Positions 6,666 through 13,620 of a DNA stretch of 26,773 nucleotides are shown in pieces. The notes below the pieces were generated by a model. The model was not told the DNA's origin and ran no database searches. It saw only the letters and a list, made by a program, of their open reading frames with translations. How positions within the stretch are numbered: position 1 is the stretch's first letter; the number at the start of each line of letters is the position of its first letter. This DNA comes from a virus. A program made the position numbers and the translations under genes. The stretch is from positions 1-26,773 of the IMG/VR virus record IMGVR_UViG_3300013126_000204. One strand, given 5' to 3'.

Positions 6666-8024
6666 CTAAAGAGCTTTTTTAAGAAGACGACCGCCAAGGT
6701 ACACAAGCGTGACGGACGAGGTGAAATTCAAGGGCCAGGAGAACAGCCCCGAAGACGCACCAGAGTTCCAGTGACCGCCGAACCGAGCGACCCTTTGACC
6801 TGTGTTTCTGTAATAATAATCCGAATAATATGTATTTGACGCTCCACCTGTTGAAACTACTGGCAATTCCGCAAACTGTAAATTTGAATCAAATCCCATT
6901 TGCTTGGCATATCCGTCTGAATTTGCATTAACATACCCAAGTTGTTCGTAAGGACTAGCAAAGACATTGGAGGTATAATTGCTTGCGTCCTTGCAAACCC
7001 AACCTTGATATTCATTGATATTTAATCCGTCAATCCATTGGTAAACGCTACCGTAAATGTTTTCAATTCCCCTATAAACAAAAGGACTTTTACCGTCTGA
7101 ATTGCTGGTTAAACTACCGCTTGAAGCAACTATATTTGAACTAAAACCGCTCTTCCAACCCGTATTATAAAGAAAATTACCAACTTCAATATTGACTGTC
7201 GTGCCGTCAAAAGTAATGGCTTTATTGCTTGCGTCATAAACATCAATCGAGGTAATAGTCCGTCCATAACAAATCTGATTTCCACCCTGTGAAGTTCCAA
7301 TACTTATTGGTTGACCGACCGCATATAAATTGGCGTTAGCGTTGGCCAATATAATTCTATTGGTATTGCTTTCTGCAACTGTGGCAAGGTGCGTTGCCGT
7401 GTATTGTCCGCTTGTCCAACCATTCATTATTGCTTGTGAATTTAAGTTTGCGAACTCAACCAAGAACAGACATTGCAATAAATCGGTTGTATGAATATCC
7501 ATTTGCTGATAACCATTGTAGAGGTTGCCTGCGTTTCCATATGCTCTGGCGTAAGTACGAAAGTCAACAATAGTTTTGCTAATCAAAGGATATTTATCTG
7601 TCTTGCTTTCAAGTTTGTTGTCACCACTCAAAGACCCAACATATTTACCTATGTCAAAGTAGGGCAATTCACGACTATTTACAAAATCACAAAAGCACAT
7701 TGGCAAATAGAACCCAAAGTACTGTTTTTTAGAAATTTCTATCTTTTTAATTCCGACTACATCGGTTTTTTTGATATAGAACTTTGGAATACGAATAAAC
7801 ACATTGCCAAAACTGTCGGTAACTTGTTTAATTTCCTTATAAATATCAGCATTGTCAAAGTCGTTTCTAACTGGCGTATTCCCAACTCCTGCGTTTGCAA
7901 CCATTCCAATAGAGTCACCAGTCCTTGTCAAAACCGTACCAGAGTTTTTGTCCCAAGAAACACCATAAATTTTAGCTTGGGAAATACCCTCAATAATTCT
8001 TCGGAATCTTAACCTGTTTGGCAT
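6666..8024 (-). CDS. DGR-diversified C-type-lectin-like protein (receptor-binding candidate)
   Basis: A 452-residue structural protein whose C-terminus has the C-type-lectin/formylglycine-enzyme-like fold of DGR targets: GIENIYGSVYQWIDG near 316-330, then FGGHWNSG, GLFSWPLN and LGGR at 415-446. The variable repeat covers residues about 411-445 and ends seven residues before the C-terminus. The N-terminal 300 residues (phage attachment part; RIPKFYIKKTDV, DFVNSRELPYFDIGKYVGS) resemble phage structural proteins that carry such heads. The start has a TAGGAGT site and is 14 bases after the preceding structural gene, so the two are co-transcribed. The gene lies in the head block, so it could be a head fibre or decoration rather than a tail tip protein. 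Confidence 0.92.
   Translation of the reverse strand: MPNRLRFRRIIEGISQAKIYGVSWDKNSGTVLTRTGDSIGMVANAGVGNTPVRNDFDNADIYKEIKQVTDSFGNVFIRIPKFYIKKTDVVGIKKIEISKKQYFGFYLPMCFCDFVNSRELPYFDIGKYVGSLSGDNKLESKTDKYPLISKTIVDFRTYARAYGNAGNLYNGYQQMDIHTTDLLQCLFLVEFANLNSQAIMNGWTSGQYTATHLATVAESNTNRIILANANANLYAVGQPISIGTSQGGNQICYGRTITSIDVYDASNKAITFDGTTVNIEVGNFLYNTGWKSGFSSNIVASSGSLTSNSDGKSPFVYRGIENIYGSVYQWIDGLNINEYQGWVCKDASNYTSNVFASPYEQLGYVNANSDGYAKQMGFDSNLQFAELPVVSTGGASNTYYSDYYYRNTGQRVARFGGHWNSGASSGLFSWPLNFTSSVTLVYLGGRLLKKAL
6689..6792 (-). repeat. DGR variable repeat (VR)
   Basis: The diversified copy, inside the last part of the target gene (codons about 411-445). It pairs with the template at 6492-6595. The 21 base differences give 13 amino acid differences, all between the fixed framework residues FGG, W, GLF, W and GG of the C-type-lectin fold. 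The 3' boundary has the form GGCGGTC, after which the two copies diverge; this end should hold the initiation-of-mutagenic-homing site. Confidence 0.95.
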
Positions 8025-8038
8025 TTTAGACTCCTAAA

Positions 8039-8974
8039 TTAGTTTAATTCTGTGTTCAATTTGATTGTGAATTTCTGAGCTGCGTCTGGCGTGAAAGCGT
8101 CAAGAGTTTCAATTCCTACCCAAAGTGAGGTTTGACCGTTAGCGCACTGAAAAGGTATGCGAACAGTAGCGTCCATTGTTCGGCTCATATCGGAGTTGGT
8201 AGTGTCGGCAGCAGTGATAAGAGCGGGCATATCAATATAAGTAATTCTCTTACCAGCGTCAGCATACTTGTCTTGCCAAGGCAAATTGTCGGCAGAAACA
8301 GTAGGGTTGCTGGCATTAAAAAAGTGCAACCTCAAGCGAGGCGTGATTGACTTTTTATTGGTTGAAACTCTAATTTGAGTGATATAACCACTTCCACCAG
8401 CAATACGAGCGACATTAGCAATCTCACTTAATCCGCCGGCGGCGGCTAATACAGCGTCATTTGCACTATATGCAGTAGCGTCAGGAGTAGCTCTGGTTAT
8501 TTCAACAGAGGAAACGATAGTGCGGCCTCCGACTTCGCCGATATGATCTTCTCCTGCCTTAATTTGAACATCTCCAATATCAATGGTAGGAGTTGCATTT
8601 AATTGGACCTTGATAGGGGTAGAATCATCAATTAAAACTTTTTCACCTCCACTAGGAATATCGGCCTGTAGTGGTGAAGCATAGAGATCAAGGTTAGCGT
8701 CAACACTGATAGCGTCGACCCTTAAGTTAAAATTTTTAGCTCTGCCAACGTAAACATTAAAACTTTCATTTTTAGAAATAACTTTAGTATAGGCGTCAAA
8801 ATACTCTCCTGTGTCACCGTTACCGATCAAAAACGTTATTGTAGCGCTCTTGCCAGTTGTTATCTTGGCAAAGACTTTTAAACCCTTGTAACCGCTAAGA
8901 TTTATACCGGTTCCAATAGCCGGGTTAGCTAAATCTGCGGAGGTAATGTTCTTTTTTAAAATAATGTTTTCCAT
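8039..8974 (-). CDS. Virion structural protein, probable decoration/fibre-base protein
   Basis: A 311-residue beta-rich protein. Residues about 1-105 look like one beta-sandwich domain (GLKVFAKITTGKSATITFLIG). A linker carries the GDVQIKAGEDHIGEVGG segment, found in structural proteins encoded near phage capsid genes. A second beta domain spans about 150-311 (ITPRLRLHFFNASNP, LWVGIETLDAF). It directly precedes the DGR target, so it may anchor that protein on the virion. It has its own promoter candidate at 9005-9033 and an AAGGAGTGAGG site. Exact role unknown. Confidence 0.7.
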   Translation of the reverse strand: MENIILKKNITSADLANPAIGTGINLSGYKGLKVFAKITTGKSATITFLIGNGDTGEYFDAYTKVISKNESFNVYVGRAKNFNLRVDAISVDANLDLYASPLQADIPSGGEKVLIDDSTPIKVQLNATPTIDIGDVQIKAGEDHIGEVGGRTIVSSVEITRATPDATAYSANDAVLAAAGGLSEIANVARIAGGSGYITQIRVSTNKKSITPRLRLHFFNASNPTVSADNLPWQDKYADAGKRITYIDMPALITAADTTNSDMSRTMDATVRIPFQCANGQTSLWVGIETLDAFTPDAAQKFTIKLNTELN

Positions 8975-9004
8975 TTCCTCACTCCTTTAATTAAATTTAA
9001 TTTT

Positions 9005-9033
9005 ATTATATTACGATTTTAAAATATTAACAA
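9005..9033 (-). promoter_or_regulatory. Putative sigma70-type promoter before the decoration/DGR target operon
   Basis: On the minus strand, TTGTTA (9033-9028), 17-base spacer, perfect TATAAT (9010-9005). The -35 lies in the 3' end of the glycosyltransferase gene. The block from the -10 onwards (8994-9009) shares 16 identical bases with 3276-3291 before the major tail gene. Confidence 0.5.
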
Positions 9034-9976
9034 TTTCCATAGCCGATCTTCTCATTGTAAAATTTAGCGCATAATCAGATATTTGTTTAGCTACCGATCT
9101 CATATAATGGCGATTTTGATAGGCTATTTTAAGTTGTCGGGCCAAGTCTTCAACATCGCATTTAACAAAATTACCTAGGTCCCCCTTAATATGGTCATAC
9201 TCGGCCGGGACTAATTTAGTTTTGACCGGATACATAAACCTATCGTCGAAATATTCACTTATACCGTGTTCGTTCGGCGCGATAACCGGTATGCCGGTCG
9301 CCATTGCTTCAAGTGGTGGTATGCCGAAACCCTCCCCTCTGCTAGGGTAAACAAAACAATCCGCCGAATATAATAAATCGCGTAACTCTTCCGGGCTATA
9401 AGCCTGGTTAATAACTTTAACATTTGGGTATTCCTTTAGGCTGATTATTTTTTGGCCGTGTTCTTTTGCCACCGTCTTAAAAATTATCTGTACCGGGTCC
9501 TCTGGCTTAAATGCTAAATTCCAAGCCTCGAAAAGCTCGTGCCACCCCTTGCGAATATTAAAGGCCTCATATTGCAAAAATGTAAAAGTCTTATTTGCTT
9601 TTCTTTGTTTAAATGCAAATATATCGTCATTTAATCCAAGATTGACCACCTTACAATCTATCCCGGCCTTTTTAAATACCTCTTTACCCCATCGAGTAGG
9701 ATTTATAACTAAATCGGATTGTTTTAATAATGGTATCCAATCGTCGGGTATCTTGTCTGTCTCAAACATTGTAAAAATTACTTTTTTCTTGCCGTGCGCC
9801 CAAACGATATTATTAGGATAGCTATAAACTAGGCTAGCGTCGCATTTATCCCGGCGCTCTTTATCTAGCTTATCAACTACAGTAATTCCCATCTCCTCGA
9901 AATATTGCAAAAAAAGCGCCTTACTGACGCCGTAACCGTTATTTTTATCGTTAACGGTAATAAACTCTAGTAGCAT
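9011..9976 (-). CDS. GT-B glycosyltransferase (GT4-like) behind the major capsid gene
   Basis: A 321-residue glycosyltransferase of GT-B fold. The C-terminal donor site is clear: SADCFVYPSRGEGFGIPPLEAMATG (residues about 204-228) with the two glutamates of the GT4 E-x7-E motif. The N-terminal acceptor domain is short. It is a paralogue of the gene at 22204-23271 (shared FTMFET, VYPSRGEGFG, EAMATG). The start is strongly supported by GAGGAGGTGGATTTATG. It follows the major capsid gene and an intergenic structured element, so its acceptor may be a capsid or decoration protein. Native-type base composition (contains CTAG) separates it from the module that follows. Confidence 0.88.
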   Translation of the reverse strand: MLLEFITVNDKNNGYGVSKALFLQYFEEMGITVVDKLDKERRDKCDASLVYSYPNNIVWAHGKKKVIFTMFETDKIPDDWIPLLKQSDLVINPTRWGKEVFKKAGIDCKVVNLGLNDDIFAFKQRKANKTFTFLQYEAFNIRKGWHELFEAWNLAFKPEDPVQIIFKTVAKEHGQKIISLKEYPNVKVINQAYSPEELRDLLYSADCFVYPSRGEGFGIPPLEAMATGIPVIAPNEHGISEYFDDRFMYPVKTKLVPAEYDHIKGDLGNFVKCDVEDLARQLKIAYQNRHYMRSVAKQISDYALNFTMRRSAMEIVNILKS

Positions 9977-10000
9977 AAATCCACCTCCTCAAGTGATTTA

Positions 10001-10107
10001 TTTAGCGGGTTGGTAAATGCCTCCGGGGCCAAGGAGGTGGAACTTATGTAGCCTCTATGCTTTGAGTACATAACCCCGGGTGCATTTACTAGCCCGCTAG
10101 GGGCTAG
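10001..10107. ncRNA. Structured intergenic element with an inverted ribosome-site cassette
   Basis: Between the major capsid and glycosyltransferase genes. Bases 10004-10020 pair with 10082-10098 over 17 bp, and 10022-10028 with 10074-10080. As a plus-strand RNA the helix has G-U wobbles at 10/92, 12/90 and 22/80; on the minus strand these are A-C mismatches. Inside, 10044-10050 pairs with 10067-10073. The single-stranded part holds AAGGAGGTGGAACTTATG (10031-10048, plus), the reverse complement of the cassette used before several minus-strand genes. An alternative 7-bp hairpin (10089-10095 with 10101-10107) competes with the long stem. Either strand could be transcribed; no known RNA family is recognised. 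Confidence 0.45.
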
Positions 10108-10135
10108 CTATATTGTCGTTGAAAACAATTTACTA

Positions 10136-11041
10136 TTAGGCCAAGACGATAACGCCAAGCTCTGGTCTAACTGTCTTTACGCCATAAAGGACGTCTACAG
10201 TTGCCATATAACCACCTTTAGTATGGTTATAAGATACCATTACTCTTAAACCTACGCCGTCCTCTTCTGCGTAGTAGCTATCCGGCGCACTTTTACCCTG
10301 TGGTAAGCCAAGGGGTCGAGTTGCAAGAACGGTAGCGCCTCTCTGAAAAGCCAAATTTTTTGTAGAGATAGGGGAAGTACCGCTAGTCTCAATTTGCTGG
10401 TTCATAAAGTTATCAATACCGTACTTTCGGCCAATTTGTGCCTCGATAAGAGACTTGCCGTCGCCATTTACCCAAGCGGCGTTAACAAATTTTTCCTCGC
10501 TTAATAGAGTGGCCTCGTCTTTTGGTGACCATACGGCGTATCTATCAATTAAAGGGGCCTTAGCCAAGTTTAAAGCTGTTCTGGCTGATAAAAGCAAGGC
10601 AGCGTCTGCATCAACACCGGAAACTCCGACTTCACCGGTAAAGGTGTCGGTCATTTCTTCGATAAGATCGGCGTCGATTTGCTCACCGATTTTAGCGATA
10701 CCCTCTTCCATAAGAGCTTTTTGTACGTCAACTTTTGACATAAATTTAGCAACGTCCTCAATGAGGAAACCGATATATTTATGCTTATCAAGTTTAACGT
10801 CTACTTTGGTACCGGTCGCTTTTTCAATCTCATAATCGCCGTTTTTATCCTTTACAGTCATACCTGTAAATTTGTCGATTTGGATTGTCTGACCAAATAC
10901 TGCTACTTCATCGTCGTAATCACGTCTAACCAATCTGGTCATCGTGGTTGCGGCTTTAAGATACTCTAGCGACTTTGACGCTACAACTACTGGTATCCCA
11001 AGGGATACGTCGGTTGTGTTTATAACTCCTGTTTCACCCAT
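10136..11041 (-). CDS. Major capsid protein
   Basis: A 301-residue HK97-fold-type coat protein. It follows the scaffold gene, has no N-terminal delta domain of its own, and shows the usual elements: an N-arm (TMTRLVRRDYDDEVAVFGQTIQI), a spine helix (VDVQKALMEEGIAKIGEQIDADLIEEM), RYAVWSPKDEATLL and a C-terminal strand pair (GGYMATVDVLYGVKTVRPELGV). The pattern resembles the P22 gp5-like coat family found with separate scaffolds. An AGGAGGG site lies before the ATG. In most siphophages the connector genes follow immediately; here a glycosyltransferase and the DGR module intervene. Confidence 0.9.
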   Translation of the reverse strand: MGETGVINTTDVSLGIPVVVASKSLEYLKAATTMTRLVRRDYDDEVAVFGQTIQIDKFTGMTVKDKNGDYEIEKATGTKVDVKLDKHKYIGFLIEDVAKFMSKVDVQKALMEEGIAKIGEQIDADLIEEMTDTFTGEVGVSGVDADAALLLSARTALNLAKAPLIDRYAVWSPKDEATLLSEEKFVNAAWVNGDGKSLIEAQIGRKYGIDNFMNQQIETSGTSPISTKNLAFQRGATVLATRPLGLPQGKSAPDSYYAEEDGVGLRVMVSYNHTKGGYMATVDVLYGVKTVRPELGVIVLA

Positions 11042-11090
11042 TTTATGCCCTCCTAAGGCTAATTTTGATAATGTACTTAAATGTTACTAC

Positions 11091-11762
11091 TTATTCACCC
11101 ATTAGTACACGGCCCTCTACAAAAGCCTTTGAAATATCCGCCTCATTTTTTCTAAAATATTCGAGATTTTTAATATCGCTATATTTATGAGTTGGTTTAT
11201 CTCCAACTGCTCCCGGTGCGCCTGGTGTACCTCCTGCTCCTGGATTGCTTGGACTACCTACTGGCGGCTTTGGTGCCACGGTCCCAAATAGATAGGGTTT
11301 GCTTTCCTTTAGAGCTTTAACGACGTCCTCCATACCCTGTACGTTGCCTTGGGCGTCTACAGTTATGCCGCTTAGGTCCGCAAGTGCGAAACCGTCGGCC
11401 GCGCTAACTATGCCCTCCTTAATTGCTAACTCGGTAAAGATTGAACGCTTTAGCGTTGTCTGGGCTAATTCCTTAGCCGTGTTAAGCTCCGCGTCCTTTT
11501 GCTTTATTAGCTCCTCATAGTTTTTGTCTGCTAATAACTTCTCTTCTGCCGCCTTAGCCTCCGCCGCCGCGCGCTCCGCCTCCTTTGCTTTTAGTTCTTT
11601 GAGTTCTTTATTGACCTCTTGGAACTTAGCGCCCGGTACGTAGCCCTCGGGTGGCGTATTATTAGCCGCCCCTGCTCCGGCTTGGTTTTTGTCGTCTGCG
11701 GCCCCTGCTCCGGCTCCTGCGCCCTCGCCTGCTCCGCCTGCCCCTGCTCCTGTCTCGCTCAT
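11091..11762 (-). CDS. Capsid scaffold protein
   Basis: A 223-residue scaffold: an N-terminal Gly/Ala-rich low-complexity stretch (residues about 4-35), a highly charged coiled-coil region (about 50-115, KELKELKAKEAERAAAEAK), a short folded part, a Pro/Gly-rich linker and a C-terminal helix that would bind the coat protein. Scaffolds assemble the procapsid and leave before DNA entry. It lies immediately before the major capsid gene. The start has a GGAGGTGGA site, and a promoter with a structured leader lies upstream. Confidence 0.88.
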   Translation of the reverse strand: MSETGAGAGGAGEGAGAGAGAADDKNQAGAGAANNTPPEGYVPGAKFQEVNKELKELKAKEAERAAAEAKAAEEKLLADKNYEELIKQKDAELNTAKELAQTTLKRSIFTELAIKEGIVSAADGFALADLSGITVDAQGNVQGMEDVVKALKESKPYLFGTVAPKPPVGSPSNPGAGGTPGAPGAVGDKPTHKYSDIKNLEYFRKNEADISKAFVEGRVLMGE

Positions 11763-11823
11763 TGTCCACCTCCATTAGTTTTTATAACGTATTACTATAA
11801 CGCGTGGTTGATTAAGGCTCAAA

Positions 11824-11871
11824 CCATAGGCCCGCGATTGTTTAAACCTACAATCGTAAAGGTAACCCTAT
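11824..11871 (-). promoter_or_regulatory. Structured 5' leader hairpin of the scaffold/capsid transcript
   Basis: Two nested inverted repeats: 11824-11829 with 11866-11871 (CATAGG/CCTATG) and 11834-11840 with 11849-11855 (7 bp, 8-base loop). A start about 7 bases after the -10 box at 11875-11880 would put this fold at the very 5' end of the mRNA, where it could protect or regulate it. No T tract follows, so a terminator is unlikely. Confidence 0.4.
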
Positions 11872-11874
11872 GTA

Positions 11875-11905
11875 TATTATAAATACTTTATCTTTAAATT
11901 GGCAA
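11875..11905 (-). promoter_or_regulatory. Putative promoter before scaffold and major capsid genes
   Basis: On the minus strand, TTGCCA (11905-11900) and TATAAT (11880-11875), separated by 19 bases. The boxes are good but the spacer is long, so the call is moderate. The -35 box lies in the last codons of the 48-residue gene. Confidence 0.4.
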
Positions 11906-12040
11906 TAGCTCGCTATCCTTAGTCTCTAGCGCTCCTACGTTTTCCTCTAATTCGTCCTCTGCGGCCTTAATTTCTGCCTCGGTATCTGTATCCTCATAAA
12001 CCGGGACTTTTCCCAATTCTGGGTCGTCTATATATTTCAT
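11894..12040 (-). CDS. Small acidic protein (48 aa) between MuF and scaffold genes
   Basis: A 48-residue frame, MKYIDDPELGKVPVYEDTDT, continuing to ELLPI. The ATG overlaps the TGA of the MuF-type gene (ATGA) and has a GAGGAG ribosome site, both strong signs of a real, coupled gene. It is very acidic (about one third Asp/Glu). Function unknown; small acidic proteins at this place in other phages are virion or assembly factors, but no motif supports a specific role. Confidence 0.7.
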   Translation of the reverse strand: MKYIDDPELGKVPVYEDTDTEAEIKAAEDELEENVGALETKDSELLPI

Positions 12041-13608
12041 TTGGTTATCTCCTCAAAATATTTAAACATATCCGGGGCGTATTTCTTGAACTCTCCCGGC
12101 TTTAATCTATATTGCGCGTAACCATCGGCTAAAATCTCATCATATTGGCGCAAATATTTAATATAGCTTTTTGGTAGCCGTTTGTTATTAGCTGTTAATC
12201 CCATAAATAGAGTTTTTGCGTCCTCTTTTGTAATAGGGCTACCATTTGCGGTATGGGTATTGATAAGACGATTATAAATAACCTCCCGCATATCCTCTTT
12301 TGGTAAACTGGTAAATTTATCCGTTTTGGTTAGCATATCGTAGGCTTTTCTCTTTGTAACAATATCGCCAAATTTTGCCTCTACCTCTCTGACCGGGTTA
12401 GTCCTGGCGTCTATGGCGTGGCCTAATTCGTGGTAAAACGTACTATCGCTACCCTTTCCAAGTGTTTTAATAGTAATAGTATTCATCGCCGGGGTATACG
12501 TGCCGTGTAAAGTTTTTGCCGTTCTGCCGCCCTGTACTACTACGCCCTTATCCTGGATAAATTTAGCCTCGAAATTGCTAAGTTTAAACGTTTCTTTTTT
12601 GCCGTTAAATTCTACGGTAATATCCTTTGGTAATACTTTCGCCGGTTTAGGTGCCTTGGTGATACTCTTCTTTGGTACTGGCGCGCCGTCATCTTCGGCC
12701 GGGAAACTAAACCCGGCTTTTTTTAATCTCTCGCGCTCTATTGGGTCCGCGCTCTTTGAGGCTTTTTTAAATTCCTCGCTCATTGGGTCATATTTTGGAC
12801 TATATGGCGCGCTCCTATGCTTACAATTTGGCCCGAAAATATGGCGGCTTTGCGCTTTTATCTGGGCTAACGTTGGATAGCCTGGCGTATTGCCTGTAAC
12901 TGAATATATTTTACCCTCAACGTGGGCGCAATCATCAATAACGCCGGAGTGGACCGATATTTGCATTAAATCAAAACCATTCTCTAAGGTACGGTTTTCG
13001 CAACCAATCCGGGACGCCTCCGCGGCCTTGGTCCTGGCTAACATTGCGGCGTAGGTATCTAATTGCCAACTCTTGCCGCCCTTATCGAGAAAACTAACTA
13101 TTCCTTTGCTTTCAAGCAATCCGGCAACATTTTTAGTTAAATCTTTATTGGTCATTCCGGTTATAACGTTCTTTGCAAACTCGGCCGCTATCTCCTGCTT
13201 GGTGATCTGGTCCATAGTCTGCATAGTGGTTAGTTTAACCACCTTTAAACCGTTGGCAAATTGTAGGTATGTATCGGAGGCTATCGCCTTTACGGCGTCC
13301 TGGTGCAACTGGCTAAAGGCCGTATATTTCACGGTCTCGCCCAATGCCGCCAATTCCTTTACTGCGGTATCGGCGGCGTGTCGGTAAATTTCGGGTATAT
13401 TTTTTTCTACCCACTCCTTAGTAGATTTGTCTATTGATTGCAAAATTCGGTCTACCTGGATAAGTAGAGCCTCTTTTTGTGCCGTAGATCGTCCTATCAT
13501 ATTCTTGGCGTCAATTATCTTTAAAAGCTCTAAATAACCATCTTTATAGAGTTGGATAATCTTAGCCGTTTTGGCCTCATCGTAGGCGGCGGCCGTTAAT
13601 ATTGCCAT
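12037..13608 (-). CDS. MuF-type minor head protein with C-terminal metallopeptidase-like domain
   Basis: A 523-residue protein. The N-terminal 270 residues are the minor head (MuF/phage minor capsid) domain that binds the portal, with the conserved Cys/His pattern at its end: DDCAH (225-229) and the FGPNCKH block (258-264). A linker (about 275-330, Lys/Pro-rich) leads to a second domain with HELGH (393-397), a gluzincin-type HExxH zinc site, and DEILADGYAQY near 490-500, whose Glu491 could be the third zinc ligand. Such C-terminal domains on MuF proteins are often effectors carried in the head. The gene follows the portal by 12 bases. Confidence 0.85.
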   Translation of the reverse strand: MAILTAAAYDEAKTAKIIQLYKDGYLELLKIIDAKNMIGRSTAQKEALLIQVDRILQSIDKSTKEWVEKNIPEIYRHAADTAVKELAALGETVKYTAFSQLHQDAVKAIASDTYLQFANGLKVVKLTTMQTMDQITKQEIAAEFAKNVITGMTNKDLTKNVAGLLESKGIVSFLDKGGKSWQLDTYAAMLARTKAAEASRIGCENRTLENGFDLMQISVHSGVIDDCAHVEGKIYSVTGNTPGYPTLAQIKAQSRHIFGPNCKHRSAPYSPKYDPMSEEFKKASKSADPIERERLKKAGFSFPAEDDGAPVPKKSITKAPKPAKVLPKDITVEFNGKKETFKLSNFEAKFIQDKGVVVQGGRTAKTLHGTYTPAMNTITIKTLGKGSDSTFYHELGHAIDARTNPVREVEAKFGDIVTKRKAYDMLTKTDKFTSLPKEDMREVIYNRLINTHTANGSPITKEDAKTLFMGLTANNKRLPKSYIKYLRQYDEILADGYAQYRLKPGEFKKYAPDMFKYFEEITK

Positions 13609-13620
13609 AGTACGCCTCCG

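Noticed and set aside
6624-6839. Plus-strand frame of 71 codons across the variable repeat
   Set aside because: It is the complement of the target gene's 3' end and has no ribosome site.
10046-10051. Plus-strand ATG with a perfect ribosome site at 10031-10040
   Set aside because: The codon after ATG is TAG, so no peptide is made; the site is better explained as part of the structured element or as an inverted cassette.
12500-12880. Long plus-strand frames opposite head genes (also 7491-8012, 10455-10835, 20706-21194)
   Set aside because: All are antisense to well-supported minus-strand genes, lack ribosome sites and have low-complexity or atypical products.
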